From contig CAMLIF010000171.1 in assembly GCA_946479985.1 (NCBI GenBank), positions 1 through 5,402 of the forward strand: a DNA stretch of 5,402 bases, in the 5' to 3' direction. Below, one piece after another: positions 1 to 5,402 of the stretch; position 1 is the first letter of the stretch; each line of letters begins with the position of its first letter. Below the pieces are notes generated by a model. The model did not search any database and was not told where the DNA came from. It saw nothing but the letters and a program-made list of their open reading frames with translations. The DNA comes from an uncultured Flavobacteriales bacterium. GTDB lineage: Bacteria; Bacteroidota; Bacteroidia; Flavobacteriales; Crocinitomicaceae. Made by a program: the position numbers and the translations under genes.

Positions 1-1
1 T

Positions 2-88
2 AAAGTATTTGTTTATGACCGCGATGGTGTTCTTTTGAAAGTTCGGGTTTATAAAAAAGGAGAGTACATCTCTGATGGAGGACTTTAA
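2..88 (+). CDS. 3' end of an unidentified gene (possibly YwqK/MORN-like repeat protein)
   Basis: Only the last 28 codons and a TAA stop are in the window; the start lies upstream. The visible residues contain YDRDGVLLKVRVYKKGEY, a pattern of an aromatic residue, a short Asp/Gly turn, then a beta strand and a second Lys-Gly turn. This resembles the repeating units of YwqK-type/MORN-like proteins that are common in Bacteroidota, but one partial repeat is too little to assign the family. The next gene begins 15 bases after the stop in the same direction, so the two are probably co-transcribed. The tail could also come from any other beta-rich protein. Confidence 0.55.
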   Translation, partial: KVFVYDRDGVLLKVRVYKKGEYISDGGL

Positions 89-103
89 GAATATGAATTG
101 CCA

Positions 104-583
104 ATGCTCGGATTTCGTTTAGTATTAACGTTGTGCATGATCCAGTTTTGCTTTCAGGGGCATGCTCAGGTAGATCGAAACTTTGATCTGAAACATGGTT
201 TATTTGTTGGCACATATACCAAAAGTAAAATCCAGTGGGTTTGTGGTATTGAGCTTTCCGCTCTTGACTCTGCAAATACAACGCTGAATGCCCGGTTTGA
301 CTTATTAAAAGATGGGGTGGTTCAGGATTCATTGATTTGTACGCTTACTATCGATTCTTCGCAAACCTATTTAAAGAAATTCCACGATTCAGAAGCAAAA
401 ACTATCAGGTATTATTCTATTGAAATGGACGTGGCAATATATTTATGCATGCCCTCAAAGTATGAATATGTTTTGCCGAACGGAGATAATGTTGTTTCAT
501 ATCAGTTTCATCATGCTAAGGCTGATTTACCAAAGAAATGGAAAAAGCATCAAAAGAAGTTTGATTGTTTCTTTGAAAAGTAG
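104..583 (+). CDS. small predicted exported protein, unknown function
   Basis: I do not recognise this 159-residue protein. Residues 1-21 form a hydrophobic signal peptide (MLGFRLVLTLCMIQFCFQGHA) with a likely cleavage after Ala21, before Gln22, as is common in Bacteroidota exported proteins. There is no good lipobox. The mature part alternates hydrophobic and polar residues as in a beta-rich fold (about residues 33-135), then ends in a Lys/His-rich basic tail (KKWKKHQKKFDCFFEK). Four Cys sit in the mature part (47, 79, 115, 154). An in-frame TTG two codons upstream (98-100) could extend the protein, but TTG starts are rare in this phylum and the ATG gives a normal signal peptide, so I chose 104. 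A GGAGG-like run at 77-82 lies about 21 bases before the ATG, too far to be a standard ribosome binding site. The gene is probably co-transcribed with the one ending at 88. Codon use is less biased than in rpsO and pnp, suggesting low expression. Confidence 0.75.
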   Translation: MLGFRLVLTLCMIQFCFQGHAQVDRNFDLKHGLFVGTYTKSKIQWVCGIELSALDSANTTLNARFDLLKDGVVQDSLICTLTIDSSQTYLKKFHDSEAKTIRYYSIEMDVAIYLCMPSKYEYVLPNGDNVVSYQFHHAKADLPKKWKKHQKKFDCFFEK

Positions 584-607
584 TTTAACTGATTTTGTTC
601 CAAATCA

Positions 608-637
608 TTTGTAATTCGTAATAAAATTCTATCTTTG
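608..637 (+). promoter_or_regulatory. Bacteroidetes-type sigma promoter for rpsO
   Basis: A TTTG at 608-611 (-33 element) is followed after 18 bases by TATCTTTG at 630-637 (-7 element), with a further C at 638. This fits the TTTG-N17-20-TAnnTTTG consensus of the primary sigma factor of Bacteroidetes exactly. Transcription should begin a few bases downstream, around 640-646, giving a leader of about 50 bases before the rpsO start at 693. It sits in the gap after the unrelated exported-protein gene, so it marks the start of a new transcription unit. Confidence 0.8.
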
Positions 638-643
638 CACCAT

Positions 644-662
644 AATTCCAAAAGTTGGAGTT
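644..662 (+). promoter_or_regulatory. hairpin in the rpsO 5' leader
   Basis: AATTCCAA (644-651) pairs with TTGGAGTT (655-662) over 8 bp, with one G-U pair and an AAG triloop. It lies at or next to the predicted transcription start, so it would be a 5'-terminal stem-loop of the rpsO mRNA. Such a position can protect mRNA from decay, or the hairpin could be part of an S15-binding autoregulatory element. S15 autoregulates through structurally different leaders in several phyla, so lack of resemblance to the E. coli pseudoknot does not exclude this. The pairing is seen directly; the role is inferred. Confidence 0.45.
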
Positions 663-692
663 CTACATAATAATCATTCAAGTAATATTGGC

Positions 693-962
693 ATGTATTT
701 AAGTTCAGAAGTAAAAAAAGAAATCTTCGCTAAACACGGAGGTGCAGAAACTAACACAGGTTCAACAGAAGGTCAGGTAGCATTGTTTACTTACCGTATT
801 GCTCACTTAACAGGGCATTTGAAAAAGAACCGTAAAGATTATGGTACACAACGTGCTTTGCAATTGTTAGTTGGTAAACGTCGTAGTTTGTTAGATTACC
901 TTAAGAAAAAGGATATCGAGAAATACCGTGCGTTGGTTAAAGAATTAGGTTTACGTCGTTAA
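693..962 (+). CDS. rpsO: 30S ribosomal protein S15
   Basis: S15 is a primary 16S rRNA-binding protein that binds the three-way junction of helices 20-22 and nucleates the platform of the 30S subunit. The product is 89 residues, the normal length, and matches the family end to end: NTGSTEGQVALFTYRI near residues 21-36, LTGHLKKNRKDYGTQ at 39-53, LLVGKRRSLLDYLKKKD at 58-74 and the terminal LGLRR. Counting without the initiator Met, the rRNA-contact residues Thr21, Gly22, Gln27, Arg34, His41, Asp48 and Tyr68 are all present. Position 51, Ser in E. coli, is Thr here. The start has no Shine-Dalgarno sequence; TTGG at 688-691 directly precedes the ATG. Arg is mostly CGT, as in highly expressed genes. 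It has its own promoter at 608-637 and is followed by two terminator-like hairpins, then pnp, the same gene order as in many bacteria. Confidence 0.98.
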   Translation: MYLSSEVKKEIFAKHGGAETNTGSTEGQVALFTYRIAHLTGHLKKNRKDYGTQRALQLLVGKRRSLLDYLKKKDIEKYRALVKELGLRR

Positions 963-966
963 TTCG

Positions 967-1010
967 AAAAAAAGACAGGCGCTTCGGCTATGCCCAGCGA
1001 CCAGTTTTTT
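967..1010 (+). terminator. imperfect terminator-like hairpin after rpsO
   Basis: This begins 5 bases after the rpsO stop. A run of seven A (967-973) can pair with six T (1005-1010). Inside, C976, G978-G979 and CGCT (980-983) pair with G1004, C1001-C1002 and AGCG (996-999), interrupted by small bulges. GGC (986-988) and GCC (992-994) close a TAT triloop. The structure ends in the T run, as expected for an intrinsic terminator, but the stem is broken. It could equally be a processing or protein-binding site in the rpsO-pnp transcript. Confidence 0.5.
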
Positions 1011-1033
1011 GAAGATAACACGAAATATGTATT

Positions 1034-1075
1034 AAAAAGGGGGGCTTGACGGATTATTCCGACGTCCCTCTTTTT
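1034..1075 (+). terminator. strong hairpin with A-tract/T-tract in the rpsO-pnp spacer
   Basis: AAAAAGGGGGGC (1034-1045) pairs with GTCCCTCTTTTT (1064-1075) over 12 bp with two G-U pairs. An inner CGGA/TCCG stem (1050-1053 with 1058-1061) is capped by a TTAT loop, with a small internal loop between the two stems. The T run makes it a good intrinsic terminator. Because the A run pairs with the T run, it would look like a terminator on either strand. It ends 23 bases before the pnp start, so it should reduce read-through from rpsO into pnp or be a cleavage target in the pnp leader. Confidence 0.65.
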
Positions 1076-1077
1076 GC
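1046..1077 (+). promoter_or_regulatory. possible pnp promoter overlapping the hairpin
   Basis: TTG at 1046-1048 and TCTTTTTGC at 1069-1077, separated by 20 bases, resemble the Bacteroidetes TTTG / TAnnTTTGC promoter with one mismatch in the -7 element (C for A). If used, transcription would start around 1080-1085, leaving a 15-20 base A-rich leader before the ATG at 1099. The same T run is the tail of the hairpin at 1034-1075, so the match may be accidental. Confidence 0.25.
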
Positions 1078-1098
1078 TTAAATAAGTAATAAATAAAT

Positions 1099-3243
1099 AT
1101 GAATATAGGAATCAAAAAGTCCATCGTTACTGGAGGGAAAGAAATTTCCATCGAGACCGGGAAATTGGCGAAACAAGCCGACGGTTCAGTAGTGTTACAA
1201 ATGGGCAACACGGTGCTTTTGGCAACAGTAGTTGCAGCACCAGAGGCAAAAGAAGGGGTAGATTTCCTTCCGTTAACGGTAGATTACCGTGAAAAATATG
1301 CAGCAGCAGGACGTTTTCCTGGTGGATTCTTCCGTAGAGAAGCTCGTCCGTCTGAAACTGAAATCCTGGTGATGCGTTTAGTGGATCGTGCTTTGCGCCC
1401 GTTATTCCCGGACGATTACCATGCTGAAGTTCAGTTGATGATCCAGTTGTTGTCTTACGATGGCGTAAACAACCCGGATGCATTGTGTGGTTTGGCAGCT
1501 TCTGCAGCAATCGCAGTTTCTGATATTCCATTCAACGGACCAATGTCTGAAGTTCGTGTAGGACGTATCAACGGTGAATGGATCGTGAACCCTACAATGG
1601 AAGAAATGAAATCGGCAGATATCGATATGATGGTTGCCGGTACCATGAAGGATGTGAATATGATTGAAGGAGAGTTCCAGGAAATCTCTGAATTGGAAAT
1701 GGTTGAAGCTATCAAGATTGCTCACGCAGCAATTATTGAGCAATGTCAATTCCAATTAGATCTTGGAGCTATGATCCCAACTGCTAATCCGAAACGAGTA
1801 TATTCTCACGAGACTCATGATGAGGCTGTGAAAGCGAAAGTATACGAATTGGCAATGGATAAATGTAAGGAAGTTGCTCGTCAAGGCCTTGCAAATAAAG
1901 CGAAACGCACAGAGTTGTTCGACGCTATCAAAACAGAAGTGAAAGCAGCTTTCACTGAAGAAGAGTTGACTACAGTTAGCGGATTTATTTCTACTTACTT
2001 CTCTGAGGTGAAGAAAAAGGCGGTTCGTTGGGTCATGTTGAACGAGAAAAAACGTTTGGATGGTCGTCAATTTGACGAAATCCGTCCGATTTGGGCTGAG
2101 GTAGATTACTTACCAATGGTTCACGGATCAGCTGTGTTTACACGTGGGGAAACTCAATCATTGACAACATTAACCCTTGGGGGTAAAATGGATGAGCAAT
2201 TGATCGATGGTGTTACTTTCCACGGAACAGAGAAATTCTTATTGCATTACAACTTCCCTCCATTCTCAACAGGTGAAGCAAAACCATTACGCGGTACTTC
2301 GCGTCGTGAGATTGGACATGGTAACCTTGCATTACGTGCATTGAAACCGGTTCTTCCTGCAGATAATGCATACACTATTCGTTTAGTTTCCGATATTTTG
2401 GAATCGAACGGTTCATCTTCAATGGCAACAGTTTGTGCTGGTACATTGGCGTTGATGGATGGTGGTGTTCAAATTAAAGCACCGGTTTCCGGTATTGCAA
2501 TGGGATTGGTTGCTGACGAAGGTAAATTTGCTGTATTGTCTGATATCTTAGGAGATGAAGATCACTTGGGAGATATGGACTTTAAAGTAACGGGAACGGC
2601 TAAAGGAATCACTGCTTGTCAGATGGATATTAAAGTTGACGGTTTGCCATACGAAGTATTGATCCAGGCTTTGGAGCAAGCACGTGCAGGTCGTTTACAT
2701 ATCTTAAATAAGATCATCGAAACAATTGCAGTTCCAAATCCGGATTTCAAACCGCAAACTCCTCGTATCGAAGCATTCGTTGTGCCTAATGATATGATTG
2801 GAGCAATCATCGGACCTGGAGGTAAAATTATCCAGGGAATCCAAAAAGACACGAATACAACCGTTACAATTGAAGAATTGGAAACTGGTGAAGGACGTGT
2901 TCAGATTATGTCGAACAATGCAGATGATATGAATGCTGCGGTTTCACGTGTACGTATGATCGCATTCCCTCCAACAGTTGATGAAGGTGCAGAATACGAA
3001 GGAAAAGTGAAAGCGATTAAAGACTTCGGTGTATTCGTTGAAATTCTTCCGGGAACTGACGGATTGATCCATATCTCAGAATTCTCTCATGAGAAAGTTG
3101 CGAAAATGGAAGACGTAGTTAAAGAAGGTGACGTATTGAAGTTTAAAGTTGTTGGTAAAGATCCAAAAACGAAAAAATGGAAATTGTCTCGTAAAGTGTT
3201 GTTGCCGAAACCTGAGAAATCAGCAGAAGCTCCAGCTCAATAA
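1099..3243 (+). CDS. pnp: polynucleotide phosphorylase (polyribonucleotide nucleotidyltransferase)
   Basis: PNPase is the phosphate-dependent 3'-5' exoribonuclease of mRNA decay and RNA quality control, a ring-shaped trimer that releases nucleoside diphosphates and can run in reverse to add tails. The 714-residue product has the full domain order: first RNase PH domain (about 10-145, with [10 protein letters not shown] at 77-86), helical linker (about 240-320), second RNase PH domain (about 325-545), KH domain (about 555-620, GPGG loop at 572-575) and S1 domain (about 630-700, [20 protein letters not shown]). Active-site signatures are intact: FTRGETQ at 347-353, [11 protein letters not shown] at 383-393, RREIGHG at 402-408, the phosphate-binding SNGSSSMA run at 436-443 and [13 protein letters not shown] at 484-496, where Asp486 and Asp492 match the known catalytic acids. 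The start follows an A-rich stretch with no Shine-Dalgarno. Codon use is strongly biased (CGT, GGT), like rpsO. The C-terminus ends shortly after S1 (KSAEAPAQ). A terminator follows at 3269. Confidence 0.98.
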   Translation: MNIGIKKSIVTGGKEISIETGKLAKQADGSVVLQMGNTVLLATVVAAPEAKEGVDFLPLTVDYREKYAAAGRFPGGFFRREARPSETEILVMRLVDRALRPLFPDDYHAEVQLMIQLLSYDGVNNPDALCGLAASAAIAVSDIPFNGPMSEVRVGRINGEWIVNPTMEEMKSADIDMMVAGTMKDVNMIEGEFQEISELEMVEAIKIAHAAIIEQCQFQLDLGAMIPTANPKRVYSHETHDEAVKAKVYELAMDKCKEVARQGLANKAKRTELFDAIKTEVKAAFTEEELTTVSGFISTYFSEVKKKAVRWVMLNEKKRLDGRQFDEIRPIWAEVDYLPMVHGSAVFTRGETQSLTTLTLGGKMDEQLIDGVTFHGTEKFLLHYNFPPFSTGEAKPLRGTSRREIGHGNLALRALKPVLPADNAYTIRLVSDILESNGSSSMATVCAGTLALMDGGVQIKAPVSGIAMGLVADEGKFAVLSDILGDEDHLGDMDFKVTGTAKGITACQMDIKVDGLPYEVLIQALEQARAGRLHILNKIIETIAVPNPDFKPQTPRIEAFVVPNDMIGAIIGPGGKIIQGIQKDTNTTVTIEELETGEGRVQIMSNNADDMNAAVSRVRMIAFPPTVDEGAEYEGKVKAIKDFGVFVEILPGTDGLIHISEFSHEKVAKMEDVVKEGDVLKFKVVGKDPKTKKWKLSRKVLLPKPEKSAEAPAQ

Positions 3244-3268
3244 TAAGTTTATTCAAGACTGAATAGGG

Positions 3269-3301
3269 AAGACCGTCCGCTTAGGCAGACGGTCTTTTTT
3301 T
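3269..3301 (+). terminator. intrinsic terminator of pnp
   Basis: AAGACCGTC (3269-3277) pairs perfectly with GACGGTCTT (3288-3296). The stem continues through a C/A mismatch and a GC/GC pair to a TTAG loop, and a run of seven T occupies 3295-3301. It starts 25 bases after the pnp stop, so it closes the pnp transcript and separates it from the membrane protein gene at 3323. Confidence 0.9.
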
Positions 3302-3322
3302 GTTTTCGTACTTTTAGAACGA

Positions 3323-3793
3323 ATGAAGAAGTATTACGACTTATTGGAAAGTGGAAGTAATTCCATTTTGTTTTTTTGGATCGGCCTGTCTGTTTTGATC
3401 GTTTCAGTCATTGTATGGCTTTACTTTATGATTGCCGGAAAATCGCGTGAGTATAAAGTGCCTATTGGAATACTGATCATTTTCTCATTTCTTTGTACAA
3501 TGATTGTTTGGATAAGCTCAGCAAGTTCATATCTTGATGCGAAGAAAATCCTGAAAAAAGCAACTTTTACTGAAGTTTCAGGTGTTGTTGAAAATTTCGA
3601 CCCGATGCCCTACGAAGGTCATAAAAATGAATCATTCTCGGTAAAAGGTATTCGTTTTGAGTACAGCGATTTTGAAATCGGCTTTGGGTTTAATCAATCT
3701 AAATCACATGGTGGTCCTATCGATGAAGGAAAGTACGTGCGTATTCAGTATTATAAGGGTCGAATACTGAGACTTTGGGTAAAGAACAAATAA
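3323..3793 (+). CDS. two-helix membrane protein with conserved soluble C-terminal domain, unknown function
   Basis: The protein is 156 residues. Two strongly hydrophobic segments at about 14-37 and 46-67, joined by a short basic loop (GKSREYK), form a membrane hairpin. Residues 85-156 form a soluble beta-rich domain, with an NFDPMPYEGHKNESFSV stretch (91-107), GIRFEYSD (109-116), FGFNQSKSHGGPI (121-133) and GKYVRIQYYKGRILRLWV (136-153). From memory, this PMPYEGH...ESFxVxGxRFxYSD...FNxxxSHGGPI...GxxVRIxY...ILRL pattern recurs in small uncharacterised proteins of several phyla. I know of no assigned biochemical role and could not search. By the positive-inside rule the basic loop is cytoplasmic, which puts both termini, and so the C-terminal domain, on the periplasmic side; this is an inference. 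The start at 3323 is the first ATG after the pnp terminator and lies only 21 bases from it. The next in-frame ATG would remove the first helix, so 3323 is preferred. Confidence 0.85.
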   Translation: MKKYYDLLESGSNSILFFWIGLSVLIVSVIVWLYFMIAGKSREYKVPIGILIIFSFLCTMIVWISSASSYLDAKKILKKATFTEVSGVVENFDPMPYEGHKNESFSVKGIRFEYSDFEIGFGFNQSKSHGGPIDEGKYVRIQYYKGRILRLWVKNK

Positions 3794-3812
3794 CAACTGG
3801 AGTTATACCGAA

Positions 3813-3842
3813 TTTGATAAGTTCACCGAAAATTAATTCTGC
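3813..3842 (+). promoter_or_regulatory. plausible Bacteroidetes-type promoter
   Basis: TTTG at 3813-3816 is followed after 17 bases by TAATTCTGC at 3834-3842, which differs from TAnnTTTGC at one position (C for T). The spacing fits the consensus. Transcription would start around 3846-3852, giving a leader of about 10 bases before the ATG at 3859. It would let the exported-protein gene be expressed independently of the membrane-protein gene. Confidence 0.45.
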
Positions 3843-3858
3843 TATCTAATCCATTATA

Positions 3859-4407
3859 ATGATGAAAAGTTTTCTTTTAGCACTTATGTTCCTAATTTCT
3901 TCGGTTTGCACCTTTTCTCAAACCTTACCATCCAAAAAAGAAATCTACGAGGTAACAAACCAATTTATTCACGGAACAGACTCCACTTACGTTCGCTTGA
4001 ATAAACATTCGGATACGGAGAGAATTTTTAAAGATTCAAGTGCCTTTTTATCAGATACAACCTATTTCTCAAAGGCAGATTTCGCTTATTTCCGTTTACA
4101 ACTAAAGGAAGTTAAACGGTCTAACTGGAATCAAAGTCGTTTTACAGAAGTGAAAACGATCCGCCAATGGAGGATTAAATGGATTTTCAGAAACCATCGA
4201 AAAGGCTGGAAACGATTCCATGAGAAGTTTAATAAAGCTTGTCTGGCTTCATGCTCAATTCCCATCTTTACAGTGGATAAGACGTATTGTATTTTATACA
4301 CTGGCACTCAATGTGGCGGACTAATAGGCGGAGGATCTACGGATATCTATAAACTGGAGAATGGAAAATGGGTTTATGTTGATAGTTACGGAATGTGGGT
4401 GAGTTAA
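3859..4407 (+). CDS. predicted exported protein with Cys/Gly-rich C-terminal signature, unknown function
   Basis: The protein has 182 residues. Residues 1-20 are a typical signal peptide (MMKSFLLALMFLISSVCTFS) with likely cleavage before Gln21. The middle (about 75-128) is rich in Trp, Arg and Lys. The C-terminal third has Cys at 128, 132, 144 and 152 and the signature TGTQCGGLIGGGSTDIYKLENGKWVYVDSYGMWVS (148-182). I recall a similar ending (a CGGL-type turn, Gly-rich loop, K-E-NGKW strand, terminal W-hydrophobic-S) in many small exported Bacteroidota proteins of unknown function, but this was not checked. The paired Cys could form disulphides after export. ATG codons at 3859 and 3862 are equivalent possible starts; I used the first. 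A plausible promoter lies at 3813-3842. The stop overlaps that of the converging gene in a shared TTAA at 4404-4407, so no separate terminator fits between them. Confidence 0.82.
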   Translation: MMKSFLLALMFLISSVCTFSQTLPSKKEIYEVTNQFIHGTDSTYVRLNKHSDTERIFKDSSAFLSDTTYFSKADFAYFRLQLKEVKRSNWNQSRFTEVKTIRQWRIKWIFRNHRKGWKRFHEKFNKACLASCSIPIFTVDKTYCILYTGTQCGGLIGGGSTDIYKLENGKWVYVDSYGMWVS

Positions 4408-5372
4408 ATTTCCACTTTCTTTAAATTTCCGCTTTCATCTATCGTATAAATTGCTTTGGCTTTCGCTTTTTTCTTTGCATTAAATTCTTCCTCTATCTTT
4501 TTGCGCATTTCTTCTTCCGTGTCTGGCGTAACATAATCTGTAATCACGTGACTGTAAAATTGAATCACCGGCTGTGTATTGTCGGGATTAAAAACAAAAT
4601 CGGCCTGCTTTAAGTTGTAGTCGAAATAATTATCAATTTCTACTGTTCTGTTCAATGCCAAACTCGAATTCTGTGATAAATGATGCTGGTAGAATCGTGC
4701 ATTTTGCAGAACTGATTTCAGGTATCGTTCAGAAGGGTAGTAGGTGTCTGACAATTCGGTAATTGTCACTTTCGCATCGTCGATATTTGCTCCCAAACCT
4801 TTACATAGTTTCTTTTTCTGATTGATTAACTCGATCATTTTGAGGTTCATTTCTTCGTAAATAGGTTTGGCATCTTTTAAATAAGCCTGCGCATTAATAA
4901 TATCGTACAAACCATGTTTTAAGCAAAGTTCGGACAGACGTGGTATTTTACTGAAATCACGGATGTTAAACACTACATTTTCGGTCACTTTGTAGCTGCT
5001 TGGTGAAACCGAATCGCGCTGTTGAAAATCGAAAATCGGGTCCAGGGAAATCACATCAAAAATGATATCTGTTTTTAACAATCCTATTTTATTCATTGCT
5101 GAAATTATCGAGTCTGCTTTCATGCTAAGGAGTTCTTCCGTTTCTTCAATTGATTTCGCAACGAATGACTTGGTGTAAGTAATCTGATAACCATCCGGAA
5201 TGGCGTTGTAGATCACTTCTGTTTGAAATGTCATGTTGTGAATATTCCCGTAAATATTTTTCTCAACTCCTCCCAGAGCCGGATTTCGTGTTGCATTATA
5301 GTTCTGGTTGTCGAGTTGAGAATACGAAAGGCAAGAAACAAACAGGCTGATAAATAAGGTTATTTTTTTCAT
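4404..5372 (-). CDS. predicted exported SIMPL (DUF541)-like protein
   Basis: The protein has 322 residues. Residues 1-18 are a signal peptide (MKKITLFISLFVSCLSYS) with likely cleavage before Gln19. The body resembles the SIMPL/DUF541 fold of periplasmic or outer-membrane-associated proteins. A first strand ends in ITYTKSFVAKSIEETEELLSMKADSIISAMNKIGL (64-98), that is, a strand, then an acidic helix, then a turn. A second strand pair contains YKVTENVVFNIRDFSKIPRLSELCLKHGLYDI (127-158), and a helix (about 161-194) ends in KLCKGLG like the KAxxLAxxLG helix of SIMPL proteins. Residues 195-210 (ANIDDAKVTITELSDT) fit the strand that follows. Beyond it is an unrecognised segment (about 211-283) and a charged C-terminus (EEEMRKKIEEEFNAKKKAKAKA, 287-308) that looks helical. 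The biochemical role of SIMPL proteins is generally unclear. The assignment is from pattern memory, not a search. The -33/-7 promoter is not visible in the 30 bases upstream and presumably lies beyond the window. Confidence 0.8.
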   Translation of the reverse strand: MKKITLFISLFVSCLSYSQLDNQNYNATRNPALGGVEKNIYGNIHNMTFQTEVIYNAIPDGYQITYTKSFVAKSIEETEELLSMKADSIISAMNKIGLLKTDIIFDVISLDPIFDFQQRDSVSPSSYKVTENVVFNIRDFSKIPRLSELCLKHGLYDIINAQAYLKDAKPIYEEMNLKMIELINQKKKLCKGLGANIDDAKVTITELSDTYYPSERYLKSVLQNARFYQHHLSQNSSLALNRTVEIDNYFDYNLKQADFVFNPDNTQPVIQFYSHVITDYVTPDTEEEMRKKIEEEFNAKKKAKAKAIYTIDESGNLKKVEI

Positions 5373-5402
5373 GGGATCTAATCTTTTAGTGTATGTTCTG
5401 TA

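Noticed and set aside
98..100. TTG at 98 as the start of the exported-protein gene
   Set aside because: It would add only two residues before the signal peptide, and TTG starts are uncommon in Bacteroidota; the ATG at 104 is preferred.
93..122. ATG at 93 as a start for the first full gene
   Set aside because: It is in a different frame and reaches a stop after nine codons.
591..606. GATTT/AAATC inverted repeat after the exported-protein gene
   Set aside because: Only a 5-bp AT-rich stem with no T run after it; it is too weak for a terminator and abuts the -33 element of the rpsO promoter.
420..614. 64-codon open frame overlapping the exported-protein gene
   Set aside because: It lies in another frame of the 104-583 gene, lacks a signal or family pattern and runs into the rpsO promoter; the 104-583 frame has a convincing signal peptide.
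1127..2852. Several minus-strand open frames inside pnp (1127-1531, 1402-1755, 1455-1715, 1756-2070, 2619-2852)
   Set aside because: All lie opposite the highly conserved pnp coding sequence, overlap each other, and give His/Cys/Phe-rich products typical of antisense readings of biased codons.
3309..3316. TACTTTTA resembling a -7 element before the membrane-protein gene
   Set aside because: It lacks the final G, has no TTTG at the proper distance upstream and would place transcription start at or after the ATG at 3323.
1..5402. Mobile elements, CRISPR arrays, tRNA/rRNA genes, defence or biosynthetic systems
   Set aside because: No transposase, integrase, direct-repeat array, tRNA cloverleaf or recognisable defence domain was seen; gene content is a housekeeping pair plus small envelope proteins.

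Overview
This window comes from a Bacteroidota (Bacteroidetes) chromosome, most likely a flavobacterial lineage. Four lines of evidence support this. The promoter before rpsO matches the Bacteroidetes consensus (TTTG, 18-base spacer, TAnnTTTG). Start codons are preceded by A-rich sequence rather than a Shine-Dalgarno box. Several predicted exported proteins have short signal peptides ending in the phylum-typical pattern just before a Gln. The S15 and PNPase sequences look like those of the phylum. A Fluviicola-like member of Flavobacteriales is my impression from memory only; no search was run.

Layout, left to right. (1) 2-88 is the tail of a plus-strand gene that starts outside the window and may belong to the YwqK/MORN-like repeat class. 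(2) 104-583 is a small predicted exported protein of unknown function, 15 bases downstream and probably co-transcribed. (3) 608-637 is a strong promoter, followed by a short leader with a perfect 8-bp hairpin and then rpsO (ribosomal protein S15, 693-962). (4) 963-1098 is a gene-free spacer holding two tandem terminator-like hairpins. (5) pnp (polynucleotide phosphorylase, 1099-3243) is complete in all domains and followed by a clear intrinsic terminator at 3269-3301. (6) 3323-3793 is a two-helix membrane protein with a conserved-looking soluble C-terminal domain. (7) 3859-4407 is an exported protein with a Cys/Gly-rich C-terminal signature, preceded by a plausible promoter. (8) 4404-5372, on the minus strand, is an exported SIMPL(DUF541)-like protein converging on gene 7, with the two stop codons overlapping in a shared TTAA.

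The functional core is the widely conserved rpsO-pnp pair, linking a small-subunit ribosomal protein with the main phosphorolytic 3'-5' exoribonuclease. In E. coli this locus is controlled by S15 binding its own leader and by RNase III/PNPase acting on the rpsO-pnp spacer. Here the architecture is retained, but leader and spacer structures appear unrelated in sequence to the E. coli ones. The flanking genes are small envelope or exported proteins of unknown function. I see no mobile element, CRISPR array, tRNA or rRNA, and no clear sign of a new defence or biosynthetic system. The most interesting material is the RNA-level regulation around rpsO and pnp and the uncharacterised exported and membrane proteins downstream.
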